Part shown: positions 7,762 through 16,500 of the stretch, piece after piece | Numbering within the stretch: position 1 is the stretch's first letter | Layout of the letters: each line of letters starts with the position of its first letter | Assembly: GCA_050298035.1 (NCBI GenBank) | Contig: JBNKTK010000001.1 | Location: 19,279-83,278, forward strand | DNA length: 64,000 nt | Source: Gaoshiqia sp050298035 | GTDB taxonomy: Bacteria > Bacteroidota > Bacteroidia > Bacteroidales > Prolixibacteraceae | Reading direction: 5' to 3' | Made by a program: the position numbers and the translations under genes | The notes under the pieces: model-generated | What the model was told of the DNA's origin: nothing | Database searches by the model: none | The model's input: the letters and a program-made list of their open reading frames with translations, nothing else

Positions 7762-9786
7762 ATGGCAGAAAAAACAAATAAGAATAAAAACAGGCAGAAA
7801 CCAAACTTTAACAACCTGAGGCCGGGTGCCAACACCCCAAAATTCAACCCCTACTGGATTTACGGGATTGTAATCATTATTTTCCTGGCAATCAATTATT
7901 TCAGTTTTGGCGGAGGTCCTGTTGAAACGAACTGGCAGGAGGTAAAAAATACCATGCTGAAAAACCACGACATTGCAAAAATCGTGGTTGTCAATCGGGA
8001 AGAAGCACAAATCTACTTAAAAGAAGACAGTTATGCTGATTATGCCGACAAGCTGAACAAAGGGTTCAATGCACCTGCACAGATTGGCCCCCATTACTTT
8101 TTCACTATTGGATCGGTTGAAACATTTGAAGACAACCTGAAAAACGCACAGGCAGATTTTAACGACTCTGACAAAATTACCGTTGAATATAAAACGATAC
8201 ACAACTACTTTGGCGAGATTCTCGGATGGATTTTGCCATTCCTGCTGATCATCGGTATCTGGTGGTGGATCTTCCGCCGGATGAGCAAAGGTGCAGGTGG
8301 TGGCGGCGGTGCCGGTAACATTTTCAGTGTTGGTAAATCGCAAGCCAAAATATTCGATAAGGATTCCCGCGTGAGTACAACATTTAAAGATGTTGCCGGG
8401 CTGGCCGAAGCCAAGCAGGAAGTAGAGGAAATTGTGGAGTTCCTGAAGAACCCCTCAAAATACACCAAACTTGGAGGTAAAATCCCGAAAGGCGCATTGC
8501 TGGTAGGGCCTCCGGGAACCGGAAAAACCTTGTTGGCAAAAGCCGTTGCCGGCGAAGCCAACGTGCCGTTCTTCTCGATGTCGGGTTCCGATTTTGTTGA
8601 AATGTTTGTTGGCGTGGGCGCATCCCGTGTTCGCGACCTGTTTAAGCAAGCCAAGGAAAAAGCACCGTGTATTGTATTTATCGATGAGATTGACGCCATA
8701 GGTCGCGCCCGTGGCCGGAACCCGAACATGGGTTCGAACGATGAGCGTGAAAATACGCTGAACCAGTTGCTGACCGAGATGGATGGTTTCGACACCAACT
8801 CAGGGGTTATCATCCTGGCTGCAACCAACCGTGCCGACATCCTTGACCGCGCCTTGATGCGCGCCGGGCGTTTTGACCGCCAGATCCATGTTGAATTGCC
8901 TGACCTGAACGAGCGACGTGAAATTTTCCAGGTACATCTGCGCCCGATTAAACTATCGGAAGAAGTGGAGGTTAACTTCCTGTCGAAACAGACCCCTGGT
9001 TTTTCGGGTGCCGATATTGCCAACGTGTGCAACGAGGCTGCCCTGATCGCTGCCCGTAATTCGCACGACAAAGTCACCAAACAGGATTTTCTTGACGCAG
9101 TTGACCGCATTATTGGCGGGCTGGAGAAGAAAAACAAGATCATCTCAAAAGACGAAAAACGACGCATTGCCTACCACGAGGCCGGACATGCGTCCATTAG
9201 CTGGTTGCTCGAACATGCCCACCCGCTGGTAAAAGTAACCATTGTCCCTCGTGGTAAAGCGCTTGGCGCAGCCTGGTATTTACCGGAAGAACGCTCCATC
9301 ACCACCAAGGAACAGTTGCTCGACGAAATGTGCTCAGCACTTGGCGGCCGCGCAGCCGAACAATTGGCTTTCGGCACCATCTCATCGGGGGCACAAAATG
9401 ATTTGGAAAAAGTAACCAAGCAAGCTTACGCGATGATCAGCATCTACGGGATGAGCGACAAAGTAGGGAACTTTAGCTACTACGATTCGACCGGACAAAG
9501 TGATTTTGGCTTTACAAAACCATATAGCGAGAAAACAGCTGAGTTGATCGATGCAGAAGCAAAAGCCATGATTGACGAACAATACAAACGGGCGCTGCAA
9601 GTATTGAAAGATCACCAGGAAGGTCATCATCAACTTGCCGAAAAGTTGCTGGAAAAGGAAGTCATTTTTGGTGAGGACCTGGAAACAATTTTTGGAAAAC
9701 GTCCGTGGGCAAAAGAAGAACAACTGGGCGACAACGGAAATAATTCGAAAAAGATCGAAAACGAAGGTCAAAAAGAAATCGAATAA
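7762..9786 (+). CDS. ftsH: ATP-dependent zinc metalloprotease FtsH
   Basis: 674 residues. Membrane segments lie at ~32-48 and ~152-171 around a periplasmic domain, followed by a Gly-rich linker. The AAA+ module has Walker A GPPGTGKT (249-256) and Walker B FIDEID (306-311), plus the second region of homology (ATNRADILDRAL), and the peptidase has zinc motif HEAGH (472-476). It extracts and degrades membrane and short-lived cytoplasmic proteins as a membrane-bound hexamer. The C-terminal tail is acidic and low complexity. It sits between rsfS and the LUD gene with gaps under 10 bases, so it is in one transcription unit. Confidence 0.97.
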   Translation: MAEKTNKNKNRQKPNFNNLRPGANTPKFNPYWIYGIVIIIFLAINYFSFGGGPVETNWQEVKNTMLKNHDIAKIVVVNREEAQIYLKEDSYADYADKLNKGFNAPAQIGPHYFFTIGSVETFEDNLKNAQADFNDSDKITVEYKTIHNYFGEILGWILPFLLIIGIWWWIFRRMSKGAGGGGGAGNIFSVGKSQAKIFDKDSRVSTTFKDVAGLAEAKQEVEEIVEFLKNPSKYTKLGGKIPKGALLVGPPGTGKTLLAKAVAGEANVPFFSMSGSDFVEMFVGVGASRVRDLFKQAKEKAPCIVFIDEIDAIGRARGRNPNMGSNDERENTLNQLLTEMDGFDTNSGVIILAATNRADILDRALMRAGRFDRQIHVELPDLNERREIFQVHLRPIKLSEEVEVNFLSKQTPGFSGADIANVCNEAALIAARNSHDKVTKQDFLDAVDRIIGGLEKKNKIISKDEKRRIAYHEAGHASISWLLEHAHPLVKVTIVPRGKALGAAWYLPEERSITTKEQLLDEMCSALGGRAAEQLAFGTISSGAQNDLEKVTKQAYAMISIYGMSDKVGNFSYYDSTGQSDFGFTKPYSEKTAELIDAEAKAMIDEQYKRALQVLKDHQEGHHQLAEKLLEKEVIFGEDLETIFGKRPWAKEEQLGDNGNNSKKIENEGQKEIE

Positions 9787-9795
9787 CAGTAAGCA

Positions 9796-10434
9796 ATGGG
9801 ATCACGCGAGAATATACTCAACAGGTTAAAAGCAGCCGGTGATCAGCGTAAAAATATAAAATTGGAGCAACCAGACATGGATGCTCCAATTTACCATGAT
9901 ACAGATCAAAACCTTGCAGACTGGTTCCAGGAAAACCTTGAGTTGGTTGCCGGCAAGGTGCTCCGCCCTAAAAATTTAGCCGAGGCCGTTTCGCTGCTCA
10001 AAGCACTTTCGGAACAGGAAAACCTGGAAAATTTGTTCTGCCTCGATCCTGTCCTGCAAAAAGCACTGGAAGGCCAGATACCTTTTCAGTCTGATGCATC
10101 GGATTTCAACCAACTACAAACCGGAGTAACAACCTGCGAATACATGGTTGCCCACCTCGGCTCCGTTGTGGTGAGCTCGGGAGGAACTTCAGGAAGAAGA
10201 TTGCATGTTTACCCGGAAAGCCATATTGTTGTTGCTCACCAGGGACAACTTGTAAAATACCTGGATGAAGCACTGGAGCAACTACAACAGAAATACAGCG
10301 GGAACCTACCATCGATGGTTACTAATATTACCGGGCCAAGCCGCACGGCAGATATTGAAAAAACCTTGGTAATGGGGATGCATGGCCCCCGGAAATTATT
10401 CGTACTTTTATGCGACGAATCCTTTAAATGCTGA
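9796..10434 (+). CDS. LUD-domain protein (LutC/YkgG family)
   Basis: 212 residues with LUD features: a TGVTTCEYMVAHLGSVVVSS segment, HIVVAHQGQLV, and NITGPSRTADIEKTLVMGMHGP near the C-terminus. LutC belongs to the lactate utilisation complex LutABC, but no lutA or lutB lies nearby. The single LUD gene between ftsH and cdsA is a common Bacteroidota arrangement whose function is not established. It starts 9 bases after ftsH and is 3 bases before the DUF2007 gene, so it is probably co-transcribed. Confidence 0.88.
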   Translation: MGSRENILNRLKAAGDQRKNIKLEQPDMDAPIYHDTDQNLADWFQENLELVAGKVLRPKNLAEAVSLLKALSEQENLENLFCLDPVLQKALEGQIPFQSDASDFNQLQTGVTTCEYMVAHLGSVVVSSGGTSGRRLHVYPESHIVVAHQGQLVKYLDEALEQLQQKYSGNLPSMVTNITGPSRTADIEKTLVMGMHGPRKLFVLLCDESFKC

Positions 10435-10437
10435 ATT

Positions 10438-10644
10438 ATGGAAGAAGATTTTGTTCTGGTTTTCACTACTGCCGATAATTTTCAGGCAGAGATTGCCAAA
10501 GAGATTCTTGAAGACAACGATATCAACTGTGTCGTTTTAAACCAGCATGATTCCATGATCCCAAGCATTGGCGAAATTGAAATTTACGTACAGAAAGATG
10601 ATCAGGAACTGGCTCTTGATATCTTAAAAAAGATGAAGAATTGA
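10438..10644 (+). CDS. DUF2007 putative signal-transducing protein
   Basis: A 68-residue single-domain protein (VFTTADNFQAEIAKEILEDN, then ELALDILKKMKN) matching the small ferredoxin-fold DUF2007 family by pattern. The family often occurs next to membrane biogenesis genes and its role is unknown. It overlaps the start of cdsA by 4 bases, indicating translational coupling. Confidence 0.8.
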   Translation: MEEDFVLVFTTADNFQAEIAKEILEDNDINCVVLNQHDSMIPSIGEIEIYVQKDDQELALDILKKMKN

Positions 10645-11459
10645 AAAACCTGTTAACCCGATCCCTGACCGGGATTGTCTTTGTAGCCGTAATCCTTGGC
10701 AGTTTATTATTAGGCCAATTTACATTTGCGGCCATATTTCTTTTCATCCTGTGGGGAAGTTTGAATGAATACTATTCGTTGGTCAAACACGCATCACTTC
10801 AACCCAATAAGTTAGTTGGGTACCTCACCGGAATCAGTTTATTTTCACTTACGTTTCTGATTGCATCTGGCAGGCTGGAATCGCACGCCTACTTTTGGAT
10901 ATTCCCGTTGCTGCTCTTCTTTCTAATTGCAGAACTGTACAAGCAGAATGAGCACCCTCTGCAAAATATTGCCGTCGGAGTTTTTGGTGTTGTGTATGCA
11001 GCCATCCCGCTAAGTCTTGCAAACTTTCTTGTATTGAACGAATCCGGGGTTTATTCTCCCAACCTTTTGATTGCCCTTTTTGCGATTATTTGGATTTATG
11101 ACTCGGGTGCCTACGTTTTTGGTGTAAGTTTTGGCAAGCACCGTCTTTTTGAACGGATTTCGCCAAAAAAATCATGGGAAGGCGCCATTGGGGGAACGAT
11201 CATGGCCGTATTGGCCTCCTGGCTCATTTCAACATTCATTGAAGAAATCGCCCTGCAGCATTGGCTGGTTTTATCCCTGTTAATTGTTGTTTCCTCAACT
11301 TTCGGCGATCTGTCCGAGTCGATGTTGAAGCGGCAGTTTGGCGTAAAAGACAGTGGCAACCTGATGCCCGGTCACGGAGGCATGCTCGACCGCTTTGATT
11401 CTCTGCTATTTGCTATCCCGGTGGTCGTTTTGTACCTGAAAATTTTTGCCGGCTTTTAA
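10641..11459 (+). CDS. cdsA: Phosphatidate cytidylyltransferase
   Basis: 272 residues with about 8 membrane segments. The C-terminal CDP-alcohol signature is intact (SPKKSWEGAIGG, GDLSESMLKRQFGVKDSG, GHGGMLDRFDSL). It makes CDP-diacylglycerol from phosphatidate and CTP at the inner membrane, the precursor used by PssA two genes downstream. The first codons read MKNLLTRSL after the 4-base overlap with the DUF2007 gene. The three phospholipid genes cdsA, psd and pssA together provide the phosphatidylethanolamine route. Confidence 0.95.
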   Translation: MKNLLTRSLTGIVFVAVILGSLLLGQFTFAAIFLFILWGSLNEYYSLVKHASLQPNKLVGYLTGISLFSLTFLIASGRLESHAYFWIFPLLLFFLIAELYKQNEHPLQNIAVGVFGVVYAAIPLSLANFLVLNESGVYSPNLLIALFAIIWIYDSGAYVFGVSFGKHRLFERISPKKSWEGAIGGTIMAVLASWLISTFIEEIALQHWLVLSLLIVVSSTFGDLSESMLKRQFGVKDSGNLMPGHGGMLDRFDSLLFAIPVVVLYLKIFAGF

Positions 11460-11493
11460 GGAAGTTGTTTCCAAAAAAGAGTATTGTCCTGAA

Positions 11494-11520
11494 TTGACAC
11501 GTTAAAATTCCTTATTTTTG
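11494..11520 (+). promoter_or_regulatory. Candidate promoter for psd-pssA
   Basis: TATTTTTG (11513-11520) is an exact TAnnTTTG box 22 bases before the psd ATG. A TTG at 11494-11496 could serve as the -33 element, although the 16-base spacing is shorter than the usual 19. The 83-base gap after cdsA fits an internal promoter. Confidence 0.45.
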
Positions 11521-11542
11521 CCCCAGAGAAATAACGTTAATT

Positions 11543-12199
11543 ATGAGGTTTCATCCCGCAGGGAAAAAGATTATCCGAAACACCATCCTTTTGGTGATTG
11601 CATTCAACCTGATTGGTTGGTTGTACATTTCAACACACGCCTTCAGCACTTTACTTTCGCTGGCTACCTTAGTTCTGCTGGTGCTTGTTCTACAGTTTTT
11701 CCGTTACCCACACCGCCAGGTCACTCTAAATCCCAAACAGGTGATTGCCCCTGCCGATGGTAAAATTTGTGTGATTGAAGAATGCGAGGAAAAAGATTAC
11801 CTGAAAAAGAAATGCCTGAAGGTATCCATTTTTATGTCGCCGCTTAATGTGCACATCAATTGGGTGCCCGTACCGGGAACAGTTACTTTTTTGAAACATA
11901 AAGAGGGTGAGTTTTACGCTGCTTTCAAAGATAAATCAGCCGAAGAAAATGAACGTTTCTGCACCGCCATTAAGTTAGAAGATGGCCGTGAAATTATGGC
12001 TACGCAGGTTGCAGGGGCAATGGCCCGCCGCATCCTGAACTTCCTGAAAGAAGGCCAGCAAGTCACCCAGGATGTTGAAATGGGCTTTATCCGTTTTGGC
12101 TCACGGGTTGACCTGTATTTGCCCCTCGACACAAAACTTGCCGTCAAATTGGGTGATAAAGTAACCGGATCGCAAACTATTATCGGAGAGTTAAGCTAA
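11543..12199 (+). CDS. psd: Phosphatidylserine decarboxylase proenzyme
   Basis: 218 residues, the short form of the family. There are N-terminal hydrophobic segments (~20-55) and a pyruvoyl-enzyme core. The self-cleavage Gly-Ser lies in RFGSRVDLYLPL, from which the small alpha subunit with the pyruvoyl group is released. It converts phosphatidylserine to phosphatidylethanolamine. The gene overlaps the ATG of pssA by one base, so substrate and product enzymes are coupled. The HINWVPVPG segment (in IFMSPLNVHINWVPVPG) is typical of the family. Confidence 0.95.
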   Translation: MRFHPAGKKIIRNTILLVIAFNLIGWLYISTHAFSTLLSLATLVLLVLVLQFFRYPHRQVTLNPKQVIAPADGKICVIEECEEKDYLKKKCLKVSIFMSPLNVHINWVPVPGTVTFLKHKEGEFYAAFKDKSAEENERFCTAIKLEDGREIMATQVAGAMARRILNFLKEGQQVTQDVEMGFIRFGSRVDLYLPLDTKLAVKLGDKVTGSQTIIGELS

Positions 12200-12948
12200 T
12201 GAATCAAACACGCAACCTGTTTTTCTGGGTACCAAACTTTATTACATCATTAAACCTGGCTGCCGGGTGTTTAGCTATAATACTGGGAATTGAAGGCCAG
12301 CTGGGCTGGGCCGCAATTTGTATTGGCGCTGCCGCCGTATTCGACTTTTTGGACGGGATGGCCGCCCGCTTACTGAAAGCATATTCCGAAATAGGGAAAC
12401 AACTGGATTCGCTGGCCGACCTGATTTCGTTTGGCCTGGCGCCTGCAGCTATTGTGATGAGCATGCTCGAACTGGCCATGTTCAACATCAACCGGCCACT
12501 TTCAGAGATCAGCGCCACGCCGTTTCAATGGATTTTTCTGTTTTCAGCTTTATTGGTTCCAATAGCAGGGGCATTCCGGCTCGCCAAATTTAATATCGAC
12601 GACCGTCAAAGTGAAAACTTCCTGGGGCTGCCAATTCCGGCAAACGCCCTTTTTTATGCCTCACTGGCCCTCATCATTGAGATGGGACACAACACGGTTA
12701 TCAACCAGGCAATCCTCAGCCGGTTCAACCTGCTAACTATCATTGTCGTACTTTCAGCCTTAATGATTTCTGAAGTCCCGATGTTCTCACTGAAATTCAA
12801 GCATCTGAAATGGCAAGGAAACCAGGTTCGCTTCTTATTTATCGCTTTCTGTGTGCTATTGCTTGTCAGCCTTCAGTTATTTGCACTTCCGCTGATCATC
12901 ATTGGCTACATCAGTATTTCCCTGATTCTGACTCTGGTAAAAAAGTAA
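12199..12948 (+). CDS. pssA: CDP-diacylglycerol--serine O-phosphatidyltransferase
   Basis: 249 residues, membrane-embedded. It carries the CDP-alcohol phosphotransferase signature DG(x2)AR(x8)G(x3)D(x3)D, visible as DGMAARLL followed by GKQLDSLAD. It transfers phosphatidyl from CDP-diacylglycerol to serine. This is the last gene of the operon; an imperfect inverted repeat 35 bases downstream may end transcription. Confidence 0.95.
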   Translation: MNQTRNLFFWVPNFITSLNLAAGCLAIILGIEGQLGWAAICIGAAAVFDFLDGMAARLLKAYSEIGKQLDSLADLISFGLAPAAIVMSMLELAMFNINRPLSEISATPFQWIFLFSALLVPIAGAFRLAKFNIDDRQSENFLGLPIPANALFYASLALIIEMGHNTVINQAILSRFNLLTIIVVLSALMISEVPMFSLKFKHLKWQGNQVRFLFIAFCVLLLVSLQLFALPLIIIGYISISLILTLVKK

Positions 12949-12983
12949 TTTAAATTCCGACAATTTGCCCAATACCATTTGTT

Positions 12984-13061
12984 GTCATTAAGTTGTCATT
13001 TGATAGTCATTCTTTGTTGTTCTGAAACAATTAATGACGACATAGAATGACAATTAATGAC
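12984..13061. repeat. Inverted array of six GTCATT/AATGAC half-sites
   Basis: GTCATT occurs at 12984, 12994 and 13006, and its inverse AATGAC at 13033, 13046 and 13056. The two arms also match in their flanking bases (GTCATTAA followed by TTGTCATT in both). The arms can pair over about 30 bases with a ~20-base loop, so this may terminate pssA or be a multi-site protein-binding region. It lies between convergent genes. Confidence 0.6.
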
Positions 13062-13131
13062 TGTAACCAGGTATCGAAAAACGAATTGGATAAGAAAACG
13101 GACAATTGACAAAATAATCTCCGATTACGAT

Positions 13132-13578
13132 CTATTCCGGCTTAAAAATCCCCGGCGTACTGGTTCCCGCATCCAATACGAATTTCCATTTCCCGTCAGC
13201 CTGCTTCTTCCAAACAGAGACATAATTGCCGTACCTGGTATTGCCACCGGTTGTTACCAGCGTCCAATTGCCCATGGTGTATCCCAAATCACCCGATGCA
13301 GCAATCTCTGCTTTCAGCGGTTCCCAGGTCAACACAAATTTCGAATCATCCACATCCTGAAAAGAGTTCTTCAACTCTTCAATTCCCCAGGCCGGGAACT
13401 GTTGATCCTGTAGTTTCACAACCGCTGAATCGGCATAGGCCAGAAAAGCTTCTGCCATTCCTTTTTCCGATGAAAGCGCGGAAAAGGCCAAGTCGGTTTC
13501 AATCAACACCGAAGGATCAGGCTTCACTGGCGAACAGGCAGTGAAAACTAAAGCGACAATCAAAAAACGAACATTCAT
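13132..13578 (-). CDS. Lipoprotein with SnoaL/NTF2-like (DUF4440-type) domain
   Basis: 148 residues from the ATG at 13578 (another ATG lies two codons upstream). The signal peptide ends at a lipobox TAC-S. The rest has the short alpha+beta pattern of NTF2-like proteins (SSEKGMAEAFLAYADSAV, LGYTMGNWTLV, GNYVSVWKKQADGKWKFVLD). The KWKFVLD-x-G ending is characteristic of DUF4440-type families. Its function is unknown; it may bind a small ligand in the envelope. It follows the cyd operon on the same strand but is separated by a strong hairpin. Confidence 0.75.
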   Translation of the reverse strand: MNVRFLIVALVFTACSPVKPDPSVLIETDLAFSALSSEKGMAEAFLAYADSAVVKLQDQQFPAWGIEELKNSFQDVDDSKFVLTWEPLKAEIAASGDLGYTMGNWTLVTTGGNTRYGNYVSVWKKQADGKWKFVLDAGTSTPGIFKPE

Positions 13579-13595
13579 AGTCATACATTTTAACG

Positions 13596-13628
13596 ATTAA
13601 GGGCTTCACCGGAAGTGAAACCCTTAAT
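13596..13628 (-). terminator. Terminator-like hairpin after the cyd operon
   Basis: On the minus strand ATTAAGGG-U-UUCAC pairs with GUGAA-G-CCCUUAAU, a 14-bp stem that includes one U-G wobble, with a 5-base loop. The following bases are only moderately U-rich. It lies just downstream of the CydX-like gene and before the DUF4440-type lipoprotein gene. Confidence 0.6.
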
Positions 13629-13654
13629 AACAATTTGATATACCAAGGAAGAAA

Positions 13655-13774
13655 TTATTCTTCCGTTTTATCCAATACGCTACTGTATTTTTTCAGGACA
13701 ACCTTGACCAGTTGGTAGGCCAGGATAATTAATGCAGGCCAGGTCAATAAATATAGAATTGAACTCCAATACAT
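13655..13774 (-). CDS. CydX-like small membrane protein of cytochrome bd oxidase
   Basis: A 39-codon gene starting MYWSS and ending KTEE, with one hydrophobic helix at ~5-27 (SILYLLTWPALIILAYQLV) and a charged C-terminal tail. It begins 18 bases after the cydB stop on the same strand and is followed by a terminator-like hairpin. Size, topology and position match the CydX/CbdX accessory subunits that stabilise heme binding in bd oxidases. Direct sequence similarity to proteobacterial CydX is weak to my eye, so the assignment rests on size, helix and location. Confidence 0.65.
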   Translation of the reverse strand: MYWSSILYLLTWPALIILAYQLVKVVLKKYSSVLDKTEE

Positions 13775-13792
13775 AATTTCAAATTTTGTCGG

Positions 13793-14920
13793 TTAATAAA
13801 CGTGTGATTCTTCGCTGATTTCTTTTGCATCGATCTTTTTGTTGTTCATGGCTTTCCAGAACCACCAGATATAGGCCAGCACAAACGGCACAAACAACGA
13901 GACATAGCTCATGGCCGTCAATGTAAAATGACTGGACGACGCGTTCATGATAGTCAGTGACGATTGCAAGTCATATTTCGACGGATAGAAGGCGGTATGA
14001 TTGAAACCTGCCACCAGGAACAAAGCCCAAACAGTGAGCACAGTTCCGGCACCAGCGTACCAAATTCCCTTGGATGAACTTTTCAGGATGGTGATACCTA
14101 TTCCAAATAATACACCCACCACGCCAAGCAACAAAACGACAGTTACCAGAGGCATAGCCAGCAGGTTGTGCAGGTATTTGTAGTCTTCCATAAAAACCTT
14201 CCCGCTTTCATCGTATGAGAAACCTTCTTTCAGGATTAGCCAGATGAGGAAATAAAGGAAGAATACGAGGAACGGTATGGTATTGATCAGCACTTGCTTT
14301 TTTGAACGGGCAAAGATGGTTTCATCATCAACCGAGTTCATAAAATACAATGCGCCCAAAATACGGGACAGAAAGAAAACCGAAAGCCCCAAAGCCACAT
14401 TGTGGAAGGTAAGCACAGCTTCCAAGCCACGGAAAGGCGTTTCCCAGGTAACACTGTTCATCTCGTTAAGGCTGAACATGGCCCCGTTGAAGAAAGTACC
14501 GACAGCAGTACCGACCAGGATTGTTCCAAAAGCGCCATTCAGGATAAGGAAAATCTCGTAAGTTCTCTCACCAAGCAGGTTGGCAGGCTTCTTCCGGTAT
14601 TCGTACGACACGGCCTGTATAACAAAAAAGATCAGAATGGCCATCCATACCCAGTAGGCACCGCCAAACGATGTCGCATAAAAAAGCGGGAAGGAGGCAA
14701 AAAATGCACCACCAAAGGTAACCAGTGTGGTAAAGGTGAATTCCCATTTCCGACCAAGCGTATTAACCAAAAGAGTCCGTTCAATTTCAGTTTTTCCAAC
14801 GGTATAAATCAAAGTCTGTCCGCCTTGTACAAAGGTTAGAAACACAAACAATGCTCCCAGAAGCGAGACAATGATCCACCAATATTGTTGAAGTGCCAGA
14901 TGTGATAAAGTTTCAAACAT
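13793..14920 (-). CDS. cydB: Cytochrome bd ubiquinol/menaquinol oxidase subunit II
   Basis: 375 residues with about 8-9 membrane segments, close to the family length of 336-380. Recognisable stretches are the N-terminal WWIIVSLLGALFVFLTFVQGG and SYEYRKKPANLLGERTYE in the middle. CydB pairs with CydA to form the quinol-oxidising bd oxidase of the inner membrane, which has high oxygen affinity and does not pump protons. Its ATG overlaps the cydA stop by one base, so the pair is co-translated. Confidence 0.95.
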   Translation of the reverse strand: MFETLSHLALQQYWWIIVSLLGALFVFLTFVQGGQTLIYTVGKTEIERTLLVNTLGRKWEFTFTTLVTFGGAFFASFPLFYATSFGGAYWVWMAILIFFVIQAVSYEYRKKPANLLGERTYEIFLILNGAFGTILVGTAVGTFFNGAMFSLNEMNSVTWETPFRGLEAVLTFHNVALGLSVFFLSRILGALYFMNSVDDETIFARSKKQVLINTIPFLVFFLYFLIWLILKEGFSYDESGKVFMEDYKYLHNLLAMPLVTVVLLLGVVGVLFGIGITILKSSSKGIWYAGAGTVLTVWALFLVAGFNHTAFYPSKYDLQSSLTIMNASSSHFTLTAMSYVSLFVPFVLAYIWWFWKAMNNKKIDAKEISEESHVY

Positions 14921-16494
14921 TACTTGTTCCCTCCTTCAGTGATTTTAGGCCCGATTTTAATTTGACGGCGCATGATTTTTATTTCTGCAATTAATAAAAT
15001 GGTGAAGATTACCGCAAACAGCCAGAAAGTCACCATAACAGCGCTGGTACTGATTTTAGTTACAGCGGCAATATTGGGCATCAAATTCTGGATAACCCAG
15101 GGTTGGCGCCCTACTTCGGCTACAATCCATCCGGCCTGTGAAGCAATATAAACAAGAGGGATTGACCAGATTGCCAACCGCAAAAAGCCCCGTCGACGGT
15201 CGATAGAACCCTTGACGGTATAAATAAACGAAAGGATAAAGAATACGATGAAGAAGAACCCCAGCCCCACCATGATATGAAAACTGTAAAAAGTTAGCGG
15301 AACACTCGGGATCAGCATATTTGGATCGGTAATGTAACCATAACCAAAATATTTAAAGTAGTTTTCCTGGAAATCCTTGCTCAGGAACTCTGCTTTCAGG
15401 GTTTCTGCCGTTGCTTCGTCCCCGCTCTTTTTGGCTTCTTTAAACTTTTTTAGTTTCAGGATCGCAACCTTGCCCCGTTCAATCTTTTCGGTGGCCGGCA
15501 TTATCCCGTATTTTTCATTTCCGTTGATCAGATCGTTTACCCCCGGGACAAACGCATTCCAGTCCATGTAAGCCATGTACGAAAGGATATTGGGGATTTC
15601 CAGCTTCATATTGAAGTCCATCAGGTTCTCGTTTGACTCATCGGTATCTGTCGTTGACATGAACCCAAGGGCAATCAAACCAGCCCCCTCGCTACCGTTG
15701 TACAACCCCTCGAATGAGGCAAATTTCATTGGTTGGTTTTTGGCAATATAACGGGCTGTACTATCGCCGGTAAAGGCTACATAAACAGATGCCACAAAAC
15801 CAAAAACAGCTGCTATCAAAATACTTTTCCGGGCGAAAACAATCTCGCGTTTTTTCAACAGGAACCAGGCAGAGATGCCAATAATGAAGATGGCCGCAAG
15901 CACAAAACCGGAAGACGTTGTATGCAAAAATTTATCGACAGCTGCCTGCGAGAACAAAACATCCCAGAAGCTGATCATCTCATTCCGGGCAGTCTCGGGA
16001 TTGAACTGCATGCCCACTGGACTTTGCATCCAGGCATTGGCAACCAAAATCCACAAAGCCGACAGGTTGGCCCCAATGGCGGTCAGCCAGGTTGACAACA
16101 AGTGCACTTTCTTGCTCACCTTGTTCCATCCAAAAAACATGATGGCAATGAACGTCGATTCCATAAAGAAGGCCAATATTCCTTCGACTGCCAGCGGCGC
16201 TCCAAAAATATCGCCGACAAACCAGGAATAATTTGACCAGTTTGTTCCAAACTCAAATTCAAGGATAATCCCTGTAGCCACTCCAATGGCAAAGTTTATC
16301 CCAAACAAAGTCATCCAAAACTTGGTGATCTTTTTCCACTCGGGATTGCCGGTTTTCACATAAAGGCTTTCCATCATTGCCACAATAATGGAAATACCAA
16401 GTGTAAGCGGCACGAAAACCCAGTGATACATCGCGGTGAGAGCAAATTGCGCCCTCGACCAGTTAACTAAGGATAAGTCGATTGCTTCTAACAT
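14920..16494 (-). CDS. cydA: Cytochrome bd oxidase subunit I
   Basis: 524 residues. The N-terminal WSRAQFALTAMYHWVFVPLTLG carries the conserved His for heme b595/d (His24). FLHTTSSGFVLAA holds the heme b558 His. The conserved GRQPW motif near the C-terminus is intact. The hydrophilic Q-loop (roughly 280-390) is long and Lys/Glu-rich, similar in total length to the E. coli subunit. CydA binds all three hemes and oxidises quinol. It starts 6 bases after the DUF4492 gene and runs into cydB and the CydX-like gene. Confidence 0.96.
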   Translation of the reverse strand: MLEAIDLSLVNWSRAQFALTAMYHWVFVPLTLGISIIVAMMESLYVKTGNPEWKKITKFWMTLFGINFAIGVATGIILEFEFGTNWSNYSWFVGDIFGAPLAVEGILAFFMESTFIAIMFFGWNKVSKKVHLLSTWLTAIGANLSALWILVANAWMQSPVGMQFNPETARNEMISFWDVLFSQAAVDKFLHTTSSGFVLAAIFIIGISAWFLLKKREIVFARKSILIAAVFGFVASVYVAFTGDSTARYIAKNQPMKFASFEGLYNGSEGAGLIALGFMSTTDTDESNENLMDFNMKLEIPNILSYMAYMDWNAFVPGVNDLINGNEKYGIMPATEKIERGKVAILKLKKFKEAKKSGDEATAETLKAEFLSKDFQENYFKYFGYGYITDPNMLIPSVPLTFYSFHIMVGLGFFFIVFFILSFIYTVKGSIDRRRGFLRLAIWSIPLVYIASQAGWIVAEVGRQPWVIQNLMPNIAAVTKISTSAVMVTFWLFAVIFTILLIAEIKIMRRQIKIGPKITEGGNK

Positions 16495-16500
16495 GATTTT

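Noticed and set aside
8205..9167. 320-codon minus-strand open frame inside ftsH
   Set aside because: Antisense to the highly conserved AAA+ region of ftsH. Its Ser/Arg-rich composition is typical of a shadow frame.
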